Source: Haliscomenobacter sp038240665
GTDB taxonomy: Bacteria; Bacteroidota; Bacteroidia; Chitinophagales; Saprospiraceae
Assembly (NCBI GenBank): GCA_038240665.1
Contig: JBBRGN010000001.1
Span: 4,748 to 68,747 of the forward strand
DNA: 64,000 nucleotides
Direction: 5' to 3'
Positions 36,729 to 45,057 of this stretch are shown piece by piece; the first letter of the stretch is position 1, and every line of letters starts with the position of its first letter. The position numbers were made by a program, and so were the translations under genes. The notes below the pieces were generated by a model. It saw nothing but the letters and a program-made list of their open reading frames with translations, was not told the DNA's origin and made no database searches.

Positions 36729-37632
36729 ATGCTCGTAGAATTCACTGTCGGCAATTTCCTACCATTTAAAGAAAAGCAAGTCTTAAGCCTGCAAGCGACA
36801 CCTATTAAAAATTATCCTGACTCCCCGCCAATTTTAACGGGGCGCTACAAATTACTTAGAGGGGCTATAATTTATGGTGCCAACGCTAAGTGCGCCATAC
36901 ACTGGTTTAACAATTTCATTGCCATTTCTAGGTCTTAGCCAGGAAGGGTACAAAGCCATTACTTTTAAGCTGTTAGAAAGTGACAAGACAAAAAATGCCT
37001 TGCAAGATTTTTACAATCAACTCGATTTAGGTTTTGACGACATTAAGATCATCAAAAAAACATTCGATCCGGGGGAATTGACCAAAGATATTGCCGAAGC
37101 ATCGCTAAAGCAAATAGCAAGTGATTTGGAAGGAAAAACAATCATTAATGTAAAAACGCTACATAAAAAGTTCAATGCCTACAATGAAATAGTTAAAATC
37201 GAAGAATTTGACTTAAGAAGTCTAGAATCATCTGGAACCAATAAACTTTTTAATATTTCAGGTCCAATATTCGATGTATTATCAAATGGAGGGGTCTTGA
37301 TTATTGATGAGTTAGATGCCAGTATGCATCCGCTGCTCACCTTGGCTATATCCAAACTTTTTAATTCTGTTGAACACAACCCACACAATGCTCAATTGAT
37401 TTTTTCTACACATGATACCAATCTTTTGAGTTATGGCAATTACCGGCGCGACCAAATCTTTTTTATTGAAAAAGATGCATTTGGTGCCTCAAATCTCTAT
37501 TCCCTAGTAGAATACAAAGAGGAAGGGAGAAAAATCCGCAATGATCGCTCTTTTGAGAAAGATTATATTCAAGGACGTTATAGCGCTATTCCACAAATAG
37601 GAGACCTTATAACGCTTTTCGTTAATGGCTAG
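36729..37632 (+). pseudogene. Broken RloA/AbiLii-type AAA ATPase
   Basis: Two overlapping frames together resemble one RloA-like SMC/ABC-type ATPase. The N-terminal piece from ATG 36729 (MLVEFTVGNFLPFKEKQVL to GAIIYGANA) stops at the point where the Walker A lysine loop (GANASGKSN in the family) should follow. The homologous reading then continues one frame over from about 36900 (LGLSQEGYKAITF) through SSGTNKLFNISG, Walker B VLIIDELDASMHP, and IFSTHDTNLLS to the stop at 37630-37632. Walker A and roughly the next hundred or more residues are absent, pointing to an internal deletion with frameshift near 36887. The product cannot be an active ATPase. Its end overlaps the start of the RloB remnant by 8 nt. 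Confidence 0.8.
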
Positions 37633-38333
37633 AAAAATTAAGATTGACCCAATTGTTCTAAAAAGACGTGAACGGCAAGAGGCAAAACGGGCAATTGATA
37701 TAAAACAAAAAAGAAAACATTATCTCATTGTCTGTGAAGGCGAAAAGACAGAACCCAATTATTTTGAAGCACTGAAATCTGCCTTGCCTACAGGAGTATT
37801 GGATGTGTTTGATATCAGCGTACAAGGTATTGGCTACAATACCGAAAGTCTTGTAAAACAAGCCATTGAGTTAAGAAAAAAACTGGAAACAAAATCTAAT
37901 CGACAAATTATGGGTTGTTTTTGATAAAGATAGCTTTACATCGGCATCCTTCAACAACGCCATATCCTTATGTGAAAAGACTTCAAAAACGGAAGCAGCC
38001 TGGAGCAATGAGGCTTTTGAACTGTGGTATTTACTCCATTTTGAATATTACAATACCGGAATAACCCGGGAAAGTTACAAACTAAGGATTCAACAAAATT
38101 TAAGAAATCGAGGTCTAACCATTTTTGTATATGAAAAAAACAGACCCGACATGTTTCAGATACTCACCCAATTTGGCGACCGCAATCTCGCTGTGAAGCA
38201 CGCTCTGAAATTAGAAAACATCTATTCCGGCGCGCATGATTTTGCCAATCAAAATCCTTGCTCAACGGTATATAAGCTTGTTTCTGAGTTATTTAGTTTG
38301 GAACATTTATTAAAAAACGACGAAAAGGGATAA
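37625..38333 (+). pseudogene. Frameshifted RloB-family protein
   Basis: The frame from ATG 37625 reads RKHYLIVCEGEKTEPNYFEAL, the RloB (Toprim-like) N-terminus, and ends at TGA 37922-37924. One frame over, from about 37899, the rest of the domain continues uninterrupted to TAA 38331 (IDKLWVVFDKDSFTSASF, AWSNEAFELWYLLHFEYYN, NPCSTVYKLVSELF). A single extra base near 37898 explains the break, and repairing it gives about 235 residues, a normal family length. RloA and RloB form AbiL-type and restriction-linked defence pairs; here both members are disrupted. Confidence 0.82.
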
Positions 38334-38424
38334 TTATTCAGGGCTTATTTTTCCAGAAACAATCCCCTTGAATCCGCCAAAGAATAAACTTTGACATTTT
38401 TCCAAATACCAAGTTCTTATAACT

Positions 38425-41412
38425 TCAATCCGGATCCTCCAACGAAGTAAAATAAACCGGCGTCTGTACCGCCCGACCGCGAATGGATTTGTACACCACC
38501 GACTGAATCCGCTGGCGGATGTCCAACCGTTCCAAACGGGTATTGTGCATCGATGGATAAGTCCGGTTGGATAAGAAGATATACACCAAATTCGAGCTGG
38601 GATCCACCCAGGCGCAAGTACCCGTAAAACCAGTATGCCCAAAAGTGCGATTGGAAGCCAAAGAGGACATATTGGAAGGCTGGCTGCCCAACGGAAACAT
38701 ATCAAAACCCATCCCTCTTCGAGCGCTGCGCTGATGACGGGTAGTAAAATCATTCACTGTTTGGCTTTCCAGGAAACGGTGCCGGCCGTAATAGCCTTTT
38801 TGTAACAACAGCTGCATGATAACCGCCAAATCATTGGCAGAGGCAAACAGTCCTGCATGACCGCTCACGCCGCCCAGCATGGCTGCTCCCATGTCGTGTA
38901 CATATCCTTGCACGCGTTGCATGCGAAAATACCGATCTTCTTCCGTAGGTGGCATGCGTTTGATGGGGAATCGCTCGCTGGGATTAAAGCTGGTATTTTG
39001 CAATCCAAGCGGTTGATAGAAAGTTTCATCCGCGTAAGCATCCAAAGGCTTGCCTGTCTGTTTTTGTACCATTTTGGCAAAAAGGTAAAAACCAAGATCG
39101 CTATATTTATAATTGGTATTGGGGCGTAGATCCGACATCCGGATTTCGTGCATCACGGTGTCCATATAATCCCGACGTAGAAAAAGATTGGCGGCCACGG
39201 GCACATTGAAAGAGTCAGTAGGCTCGTAACGGTAATATTGATAAGAAGGTTTGCCAATGAATTCAGGTTCTTTGGAAAGGGTTTCTTTGTAAAAAGGAAG
39301 CCAATTGGTAAGCCCGGCGTAATGCGCCATGATGTCCGAGATCACCATGCCGTTTTTATTGGTTCCCTGCAATTCAGGTAAAAACTGACTCAGCGGTTTA
39401 TGAATATCCACTTTGCCTTCTTCCACTAAATTCATCATCGACAAGGTAGTTGCTGCTACTTTGGTCAAAGAGGCCAAGTCAAAAATATCATCCACTTGCA
39501 TGGGTTCGTCCTTGGCATAGGTATGATAGCCGTAAGCTTTTTGAAAAACAATTTGCCCATCCTTAGCCACCAGCACCACACAGCCTGGAGCCGCGCCGCT
39601 GCTGATGCACTCATTTGCCACCAAATCAATGCGGTTAAGTGTATCCATGCTCATGCCCACTGCTTCAGGGAGAGAATAACCAAACCGGGCGGCAGTAGAA
39701 GTTTCAACTCCACCATTAAACTTGCTAAGTGGGGAAGCGGTCACAGGCAAACGGCCATGCATGCCAAAAGCGCCAAAAAGCGCTTGCGCAGCAAGATCTT
39801 GTACGGTTTCTTCGCCATCGTAGGCATCCAATACCCAATTAAATTCATCAAAATATTTCAAGCAATAAGGAGATCCGAAGACGGTCAATACCACTCGGGT
39901 GCGGGCATTCAGTTTTTTCAAAAAATCGATGGTGCTTTGGGTAAGCCCATAGTTTTTTGCCGCAAACTGACTCATGTCGTGTAATCCGACGACAACCACC
40001 TTGAATTTTGTCAATTGCCCAAGCAACTGTGCCTGCCGATCCTCGCTGAGTTCTTTTTCGGCTTGTAAGTGCGTCATTTTTGCATAAGATGCCAAGCGAT
40101 TTTGAAAAGGGGTTTGGGCGCTGGCGCCAATACTCAAGGAAGCAAAAGAAAGGGTATCCAAACGACCAAAAGGCACCAAGCGGTCTTTGTTGCGCACCAT
40201 AGTGAGCGCATTTTTGATGAGTTCGCGGCGGAGCTGTTCGGCGGCGGGCGTACTCAAATCACGGCGCACATTTTCAACAGGAATAGCCGTGTATTTGGTC
40301 AGCCCCAAACGGTATTTGTTGTGCAGTACTCTTCGCACACTTTCTTCTATTTGTTCTTTGCTGAGTTTGCCTTCGCTGATGTAGGATTTTATGAGATTGA
40401 GCCCCGCTTCGATGTTTTCAGGAACACAAAGGACGTCATTACCCGCTAAGATCGATTCCGCTTCCGCCAAGCCATTGGAAAAGTTTTTGGTCAAAGCTTT
40501 CATTTCCATCCCGTCGGTAAAAATCAGGCCTTGGAAGTTAAGCGATCGGCGTAAAAGATTGGTGATGGTATTGCGAGAAAGAGAGGTAGGACGGTTGGGG
40601 CGGTCGTCTAGTACTGGAACTTGCAAATGGCCTACCATTACACTTCCTACACCATAATTGACCAAGGCGCGAAACGGATACAACTCCGTGCTATCCAAAT
40701 GAGCCATGCTGTAATTGATAACCGGCAGGTCGAAATGAGAATCGGTATTGGTATCGCCATGACCAGGAAAGTGCTTGGCGCAGGCCAAAACGCCGTTGTC
40801 CTGCATGCCTTTCATATACATGTATCCCTTGGTGGTTACATTGTCGCGGTCTTCGCCAAAAGAGCGGTAATTGATGACCGGATTGGCGGAGTTGTTGTTG
40901 ATGTCCACATCGGGAGCAAAGTTGACATTGATACCTACCCGACGGCATTGACGGGCAATTTCTTGCCCCATTTTGTAGATCAAGTCGTTGTCTTGTATCG
41001 CCCCAAGCATCAATTGCCGAGGAAAACTCATGGTAGAAGCAACCATGCGCATCCCCAATCCCCACTCGCCATCGATGGCCACCATTAAAGGAAATCGCGA
41101 CTGTGCTTGGTAGCGGTTGATTAATTCGACTTGTTTTTCGGGAGTTCCTTGAAAAAAACAGAGCGAACCAACGTGGAATTTGCGGATTTGCTCTTCCACC
41201 TGGGCGATATGTTCAGGCCCTTTATCCGAATGCGCTCTGATCATCACCAATTGTCCCAAACGCTCATCTTGCGACATCACCTGGTAAACAGAATCAACCC
41301 AGTGGCTTTCGGCAGCAGTAGGCGTTTGCAGGCTAGATATTTTTTGAGCTTGGAGGTGTAACGCACTACATGCCAATACCACCATCAATGTGATCAACGC
41401 TTTCATAGTCAT
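38425..41412 (-). CDS. NagZ-type GH3 beta-N-acetylhexosaminidase fused to a class C beta-lactamase-like serine hydrolase
   Basis: 995 residues from ATG 41412 (the next ATG, 41406, is equally plausible; the frame to 41478 is a 5' extension). Signal peptide MKALITLMVVLACSALHLQAQ. The GH3 domain (about residues 40-400) has MVAIDGEWGLGMR, KHFPGHGDTNTDSHFDLP with the NagZ Asp-His dyad, and the nucleophile D300 in FTDGMEMKAL. A second GH3-associated domain follows to about 590. The C-terminal domain (about 600-995) has the SxxK nucleophile motif SLTK (S648, K651), YSD as the YxN equivalent, and GHAGLFASANDLA. Probably a periplasmic enzyme acting on peptidoglycan sugars or peptides (inference). Confidence 0.92.
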   Translation of the reverse strand: MTMKALITLMVVLACSALHLQAQKISSLQTPTAAESHWVDSVYQVMSQDERLGQLVMIRAHSDKGPEHIAQVEEQIRKFHVGSLCFFQGTPEKQVELINRYQAQSRFPLMVAIDGEWGLGMRMVASTMSFPRQLMLGAIQDNDLIYKMGQEIARQCRRVGINVNFAPDVDINNNSANPVINYRSFGEDRDNVTTKGYMYMKGMQDNGVLACAKHFPGHGDTNTDSHFDLPVINYSMAHLDSTELYPFRALVNYGVGSVMVGHLQVPVLDDRPNRPTSLSRNTITNLLRRSLNFQGLIFTDGMEMKALTKNFSNGLAEAESILAGNDVLCVPENIEAGLNLIKSYISEGKLSKEQIEESVRRVLHNKYRLGLTKYTAIPVENVRRDLSTPAAEQLRRELIKNALTMVRNKDRLVPFGRLDTLSFASLSIGASAQTPFQNRLASYAKMTHLQAEKELSEDRQAQLLGQLTKFKVVVVGLHDMSQFAAKNYGLTQSTIDFLKKLNARTRVVLTVFGSPYCLKYFDEFNWVLDAYDGEETVQDLAAQALFGAFGMHGRLPVTASPLSKFNGGVETSTAARFGYSLPEAVGMSMDTLNRIDLVANECISSGAAPGCVVLVAKDGQIVFQKAYGYHTYAKDEPMQVDDIFDLASLTKVAATTLSMMNLVEEGKVDIHKPLSQFLPELQGTNKNGMVISDIMAHYAGLTNWLPFYKETLSKEPEFIGKPSYQYYRYEPTDSFNVPVAANLFLRRDYMDTVMHEIRMSDLRPNTNYKYSDLGFYLFAKMVQKQTGKPLDAYADETFYQPLGLQNTSFNPSERFPIKRMPPTEEDRYFRMQRVQGYVHDMGAAMLGGVSGHAGLFASANDLAVIMQLLLQKGYYGRHRFLESQTVNDFTTRHQRSARRGMGFDMFPLGSQPSNMSSLASNRTFGHTGFTGTCAWVDPSSNLVYIFLSNRTYPSMHNTRLERLDIRQRIQSVVYKSIRGRAVQTPVYFTSLEDPD

Positions 41413-41694
41413 CTTAATTTTTCCAGTTTCCTTGTAGATTGGGCTTATAACTCTAGTCAGTAGTACCCTAAAAAACACTCGTATTCTGGGTGAACGGATA
41501 ACACAACCATGGGTACGGCTACGATATTAGCCAAGATGCGTAAATATAACCAGCTCAGCGGGCAAAAAAAATCCCCAAGGCACTTTTATACCTGCATTTG
41601 CAGGAATTTATCGTTTCTCCACTTTCCAGCTCTTAAATTTAATATTTCTCCAGGATTATTAAGCATTTCGCAATTTATTCGTAAAATATTAACT

Positions 41695-41725
41695 TTTGCC
41701 TTATTTTGTTTCCAAGTTACTTTTG
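41695..41725 (+). promoter_or_regulatory. Consensus Bacteroidota promoter for the amidohydrolase tandem
   Basis: TTTG (41695-41698), 19 nt, then TACTTTTG (41718-41725): both elements match the TTTG/TAnnTTTG consensus with ideal spacing. It lies about 160 nt before the first amidohydrolase gene, leaving a long leader that contains an inverted repeat. The remaining 41413-41694 is AT-rich, with a small hairpin (CCTGCATTTGCAGG) and no convincing gene. Confidence 0.55.
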
Positions 41726-41766
41726 TCCTAAAAATATATTTCAAGCCATTATTCAGGTTACCAATT

Positions 41767-41806
41767 TTCTAAGATAATGGCTACATTTCGATCGATTATC
41801 TTAGAA
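41767..41806. promoter_or_regulatory. Inverted repeat in the leader of the amidohydrolase tandem
   Basis: TTCTAAGATAAT (41767-41778) is perfectly inverted at 41795-41806, with a 16-nt spacer. It lies 42 nt downstream of the -7 box and 77 nt before the start codon, so it is inside the predicted mRNA leader; an operator or leader hairpin is possible. Confidence 0.5.
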
Positions 41807-41883
41807 GTACTGTACTGTGTTTCTTTACTTCAATATCTTCACCTACATTTAAAATCAAATTTCATCACTCGTAAAATTTCTAT

Positions 41884-43593
41884 ATGAATAAGCGATCCTT
41901 GGCCTTAACGGCAGCTTTCCTTATTGGATGGCTCACCACCGTTTTGGCTCAAAGTACCGACGAAGCCCTTCAGCCGGTCACCAAAACTTTTGCTTTTAAA
42001 AATGTAACGATTGTCGTAAAACCAGGCCAGATCATCCAAAACGGAACCATCGTCATTAAGGATGGACTCATTAGTGCTGTTGGCCAAAACGTAGCCATCC
42101 CTGCTGATGCCCGCGTGATGCCTGCAGATTCCCTTTTTGTTTATGCTGGATTTATTGATGGCTTGTCCAATACTGGCATCCCAAAACCAGAACCCCGTCC
42201 TGGAGAAGCGCAGGGTCCAGGCCAACAACGCGGTCAAGCACAACCCGGCAGAAATCCTGGCACCCCCACCAATGAACAGGCGGGTATTCAACCAGAGTTG
42301 CGCCCTCGTGATCTGATTAATCCCAAGGATAAGTCGATTGAGGAAATGCGCAAACTTGGTTTTACAGCTGCACAGGTAGTACCTAATGGAAAAATGTTGC
42401 CCGGTAGCAGCGCGGTGATTTTGTTGGGTGGCGCTACCGCTGATGCCATGCTGGTAAAGGAAAACGTGGCGCTTTTTGCTACGCTATCACCGGCCACTGG
42501 CGGTTTTTATCCCAATACGGTCATTGGTGTGATGTCCAAATTCCGGGAATTCTACAAACAGGCAGAACAAAATAAAGCGCACGAAAAAATGTACGCTGCC
42601 AATCCGGTCGGTATGGAACGCCCTACAGCCAGTCGCTCGTTTAGTGCTTTGTACCCGGTTATCGAAAAACAGCAATCAATCTCTTTCTTGGCACCTGATT
42701 TGAAGTCGATCTACCGTGTTTTTGCGCTTCAACAAGACCTCAATTTTCAGCTCATTTTGAGTGGCGTAAGACAAGGCTGGTTGTTGGCTGACCAAATTAA
42801 GGCCAAGAATATTCCTGTACTATTGTCGCTAGATTTACCAAAAGCGCCCGATAAAAAGGATGCGAAAAAGGATTCAACTGCCGCTAAAGATCCGGAAATG
42901 GTAAGTTTGGAAAAGCGCCGTGCCGAGGAAATGAAAAACTATGAAACCCAAGCTGCCGTTTTTGCTGGCAAGGGCATCACCTTTGGTTTTTCGGCCTACA
43001 ATGCCAAAACCGCCGATATCCGCGAAAGTTTGCGCCGCATGGTCAAAGGTGGATTGAAAGAAGATCAGGCTTTGGCAGCACTTACCACTACTCCTGCCGA
43101 AATGTTAGGTGTATCAAAAACAATGGGCAGTGTGGAAAAAGGCAAAATGGCGAACCTCGTAGTAACCAAAAAACCTTACTTCGACGAAAAATCAGCGGTA
43201 CGCTATGTTTTTGTAGATGGTATGCCTTACGAATATGAGATCACTCCAACCAAACCTGTCGATGCCAACGCCAAGGTAAAAGCCGCTGGAAAATGGTCGT
43301 ACAAAATTGAAATCCCTGGCCAACAAGCAGATGGCATTTTCAACTTAACCGATGAGGGGGGCAAAATTGGTGGAACCTGGGTAAGCAGCCAAGATGGTCA
43401 AGCACGCCCTATATCCGCTGCCGAACTAAAAGGCAATCAATTGACTTTTAGTGCTGTTGCTAATGTTGGCGGTCGCGATATACCTTTAGATTTTGAACTT
43501 ACCCTTGAGTCTGCCAAATTTACGGGCAAGGTAAAGGCTGGAAACTTTGGCACTTTTGATGTTGCCGGAACACGCGATGGCGATCCGAAATAA
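41884..43593 (+). CDS. Secreted amidohydrolase-fold protein lacking metal ligands, with C-terminal beta domain (tandem gene 1)
   Basis: 569 residues with a signal peptide (MNKRSLALTAAFLIGWLTTVLAQ). The N-terminal beta-sandwich (NGTIVIKDGLISAVGQNV) and the end of the barrel (TTTPAEMLGVSKTMGSVEKG, KMANLVVT) are typical of the amidohydrolase superfamily. However, the metal motif is replaced: FIDGLSNTG occupies the place of the usual IDAHSH. The beta6 histidine is also lost (SGVRQGW against QHVNEGF in the next gene), as is the beta8 aspartate. An inserted Pro/Gln/Gly-rich stretch (about residues 95-140) and a Lys/Asp-rich segment (about 320-340) interrupt the barrel. A C-terminal domain of about 105 residues (GKWSYKIEIPGQ to FGTFDVAGTRDG) is beta-rich. 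Probably a non-catalytic partner of the following gene. Confidence 0.85.
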   Translation: MNKRSLALTAAFLIGWLTTVLAQSTDEALQPVTKTFAFKNVTIVVKPGQIIQNGTIVIKDGLISAVGQNVAIPADARVMPADSLFVYAGFIDGLSNTGIPKPEPRPGEAQGPGQQRGQAQPGRNPGTPTNEQAGIQPELRPRDLINPKDKSIEEMRKLGFTAAQVVPNGKMLPGSSAVILLGGATADAMLVKENVALFATLSPATGGFYPNTVIGVMSKFREFYKQAEQNKAHEKMYAANPVGMERPTASRSFSALYPVIEKQQSISFLAPDLKSIYRVFALQQDLNFQLILSGVRQGWLLADQIKAKNIPVLLSLDLPKAPDKKDAKKDSTAAKDPEMVSLEKRRAEEMKNYETQAAVFAGKGITFGFSAYNAKTADIRESLRRMVKGGLKEDQALAALTTTPAEMLGVSKTMGSVEKGKMANLVVTKKPYFDEKSAVRYVFVDGMPYEYEITPTKPVDANAKVKAAGKWSYKIEIPGQQADGIFNLTDEGGKIGGTWVSSQDGQARPISAAELKGNQLTFSAVANVGGRDIPLDFELTLESAKFTGKVKAGNFGTFDVAGTRDGDPK

Positions 43594-43619
43594 TTTTTTA
43601 TTCCAAAAAAGGAACACCA

Positions 43620-44993
43620 ATGAAAAAATATTTTCACTTCATATGCTTATTGCTATTGAGTCCGCTGTTTTTGCTGGCTCAGTCAAAAACGGGTAGCCTG
43701 TTGATCAAAAACGGCACGGTGCTGACCATCACCAAAGGCAATTTGTCGAATACAGATGTGCTTATCGTTGATGGAAAAATCAAGCAAATTGGCGCCAATA
43801 TTACTGCCCCGGCAGGTGTCAAAACCATCGATGCTACGGGAAAGTTCGTCATGCCCGGCATCATCGACGCGCACTCCCACATCGGGATCGACGCCGTCAA
43901 TGAGGCTTCCAATCCCATCACGTCAGAAGTAGCAGTAGGCGACGCACTCAACCCTATGGACATCGGCATCTACCGTGCTTTGGCGGGTGGAACTACCTCG
44001 TCTCATGCCATGCACGGTTCGGCCAATGCTATCGGCGGTCAGTGCCAGACCATCAAACACCGCTACGGAACTATGAATCCTGAAGACTTGCGGATGGAAG
44101 GCGCGCCGCGCACCATCAAGTTTGCTTTGGGCGAAAACCCCAAGCGGGTACATGGTGAAGGTAGAGGCATCCAGCCACGTACACGGATGGGTGTGGAGCA
44201 AGTTATCCGCAAAGGATTGGATGAGGCACGCAATTATGCAGCGGCGGTCAAAAAGTACCAAGAGGAGAAAAAAACCAATCCTAATGCGCTCCCTCCTACC
44301 TACAACCGCCGTTCAGAAGTGTTGGCAGGTGTATTGAGCGGTGATATTTTGATCCATTGTCACTCTTATCGTGCCGACGAGATCTTGATGATGCTCAACG
44401 TTTGCAAAGATTATGGCATCAAAAAAATTACTTTCCAACACGTCAATGAAGGATTCAAAGTAGCACCGGAGTTGGCTAAATTTGGCGCTAGCGCTTCCGT
44501 TTTTGCCGATTGGTGGGCGTACAAGTTTGAAGTATACTATTCTACTGCTTACAATGCTGCTATTTTGACCAAAAACGGTGTACTCACTTCCATCAACTCT
44601 GATTCACCAGATTACATCCGTCACTTGTACCACGAAGCCGCTAAAACTCAACGTTATGGCGGACTTACCGACGAGGAAGCTTTGGCATTGATCACCATCA
44701 ATCCAGCCAAGCAATTGGGTATTGAAAATCGGGTGGGTTCATTGGAAGTAGGCAAAGAAGCCGATGTGGTGATTTTTGACAATCATCCGCTATCCATTTA
44801 CGCCGTTCCTCAAGTGACGATTGTCGATGGCATCATCCGGTTTGATCGTCAAAATGACGCCGATGACCAGCGCTTGGAAGTTGACCCCATCAAGGCGATT
44901 GCTACTTATTCCCGCGCCAAACACGACGTAGAGGATGATCGCTGCTTGGATGGCGTTTTTGAGATAAACCTGGACTGGTTTAAAAACGAATAA
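43620..44993 (+). CDS. Secreted amidohydrolase, metal ligands intact (tandem gene 2)
   Basis: 457 residues with a signal peptide (MKKYFHFICLLLLSPLFLLAQ), 26 nt after gene 1. The metal-site motifs are complete: HxH in MPGIIDAHSHIGID (beta1), a candidate bridging Lys in TIKFALGENPKR, histidines in ILIHCHSYRADEI (beta5) and FQHVNEGFKV (beta6), and Asp in SINSDSPDYI (beta8). C-terminal NPAKQLGIENRVGSLEVGKEADVVIFD is the family signature. It should hydrolyse an amide, cyclic amide or dipeptide-like substrate in the periplasm. It is the only member of the tandem expected to be catalytic. Confidence 0.92.
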   Translation: MKKYFHFICLLLLSPLFLLAQSKTGSLLIKNGTVLTITKGNLSNTDVLIVDGKIKQIGANITAPAGVKTIDATGKFVMPGIIDAHSHIGIDAVNEASNPITSEVAVGDALNPMDIGIYRALAGGTTSSHAMHGSANAIGGQCQTIKHRYGTMNPEDLRMEGAPRTIKFALGENPKRVHGEGRGIQPRTRMGVEQVIRKGLDEARNYAAAVKKYQEEKKTNPNALPPTYNRRSEVLAGVLSGDILIHCHSYRADEILMMLNVCKDYGIKKITFQHVNEGFKVAPELAKFGASASVFADWWAYKFEVYYSTAYNAAILTKNGVLTSINSDSPDYIRHLYHEAAKTQRYGGLTDEEALALITINPAKQLGIENRVGSLEVGKEADVVIFDNHPLSIYAVPQVTIVDGIIRFDRQNDADDQRLEVDPIKAIATYSRAKHDVEDDRCLDGVFEINLDWFKNE

Positions 44994-45057
44994 TTGGCTT
45001 TTGCTGTAGAAAAAACAGGGCCTTCGGGTCTTTTTTCAAGGCATAAAAATAAAAACC

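Noticed and set aside
41509..41772. 87-codon ORF between the GH3 fusion gene and the amidohydrolase tandem
   Set aside because: It overlaps the consensus promoter at 41695-41725, has no recognisable domain and an irregular composition with AT-rich bias like the surrounding gap.
44994..45057. Terminator between amidohydrolase genes 2 and 3
   Set aside because: The UUCG hairpin has only about five pairs with mismatched flanks; at most a weak attenuator within the operon.
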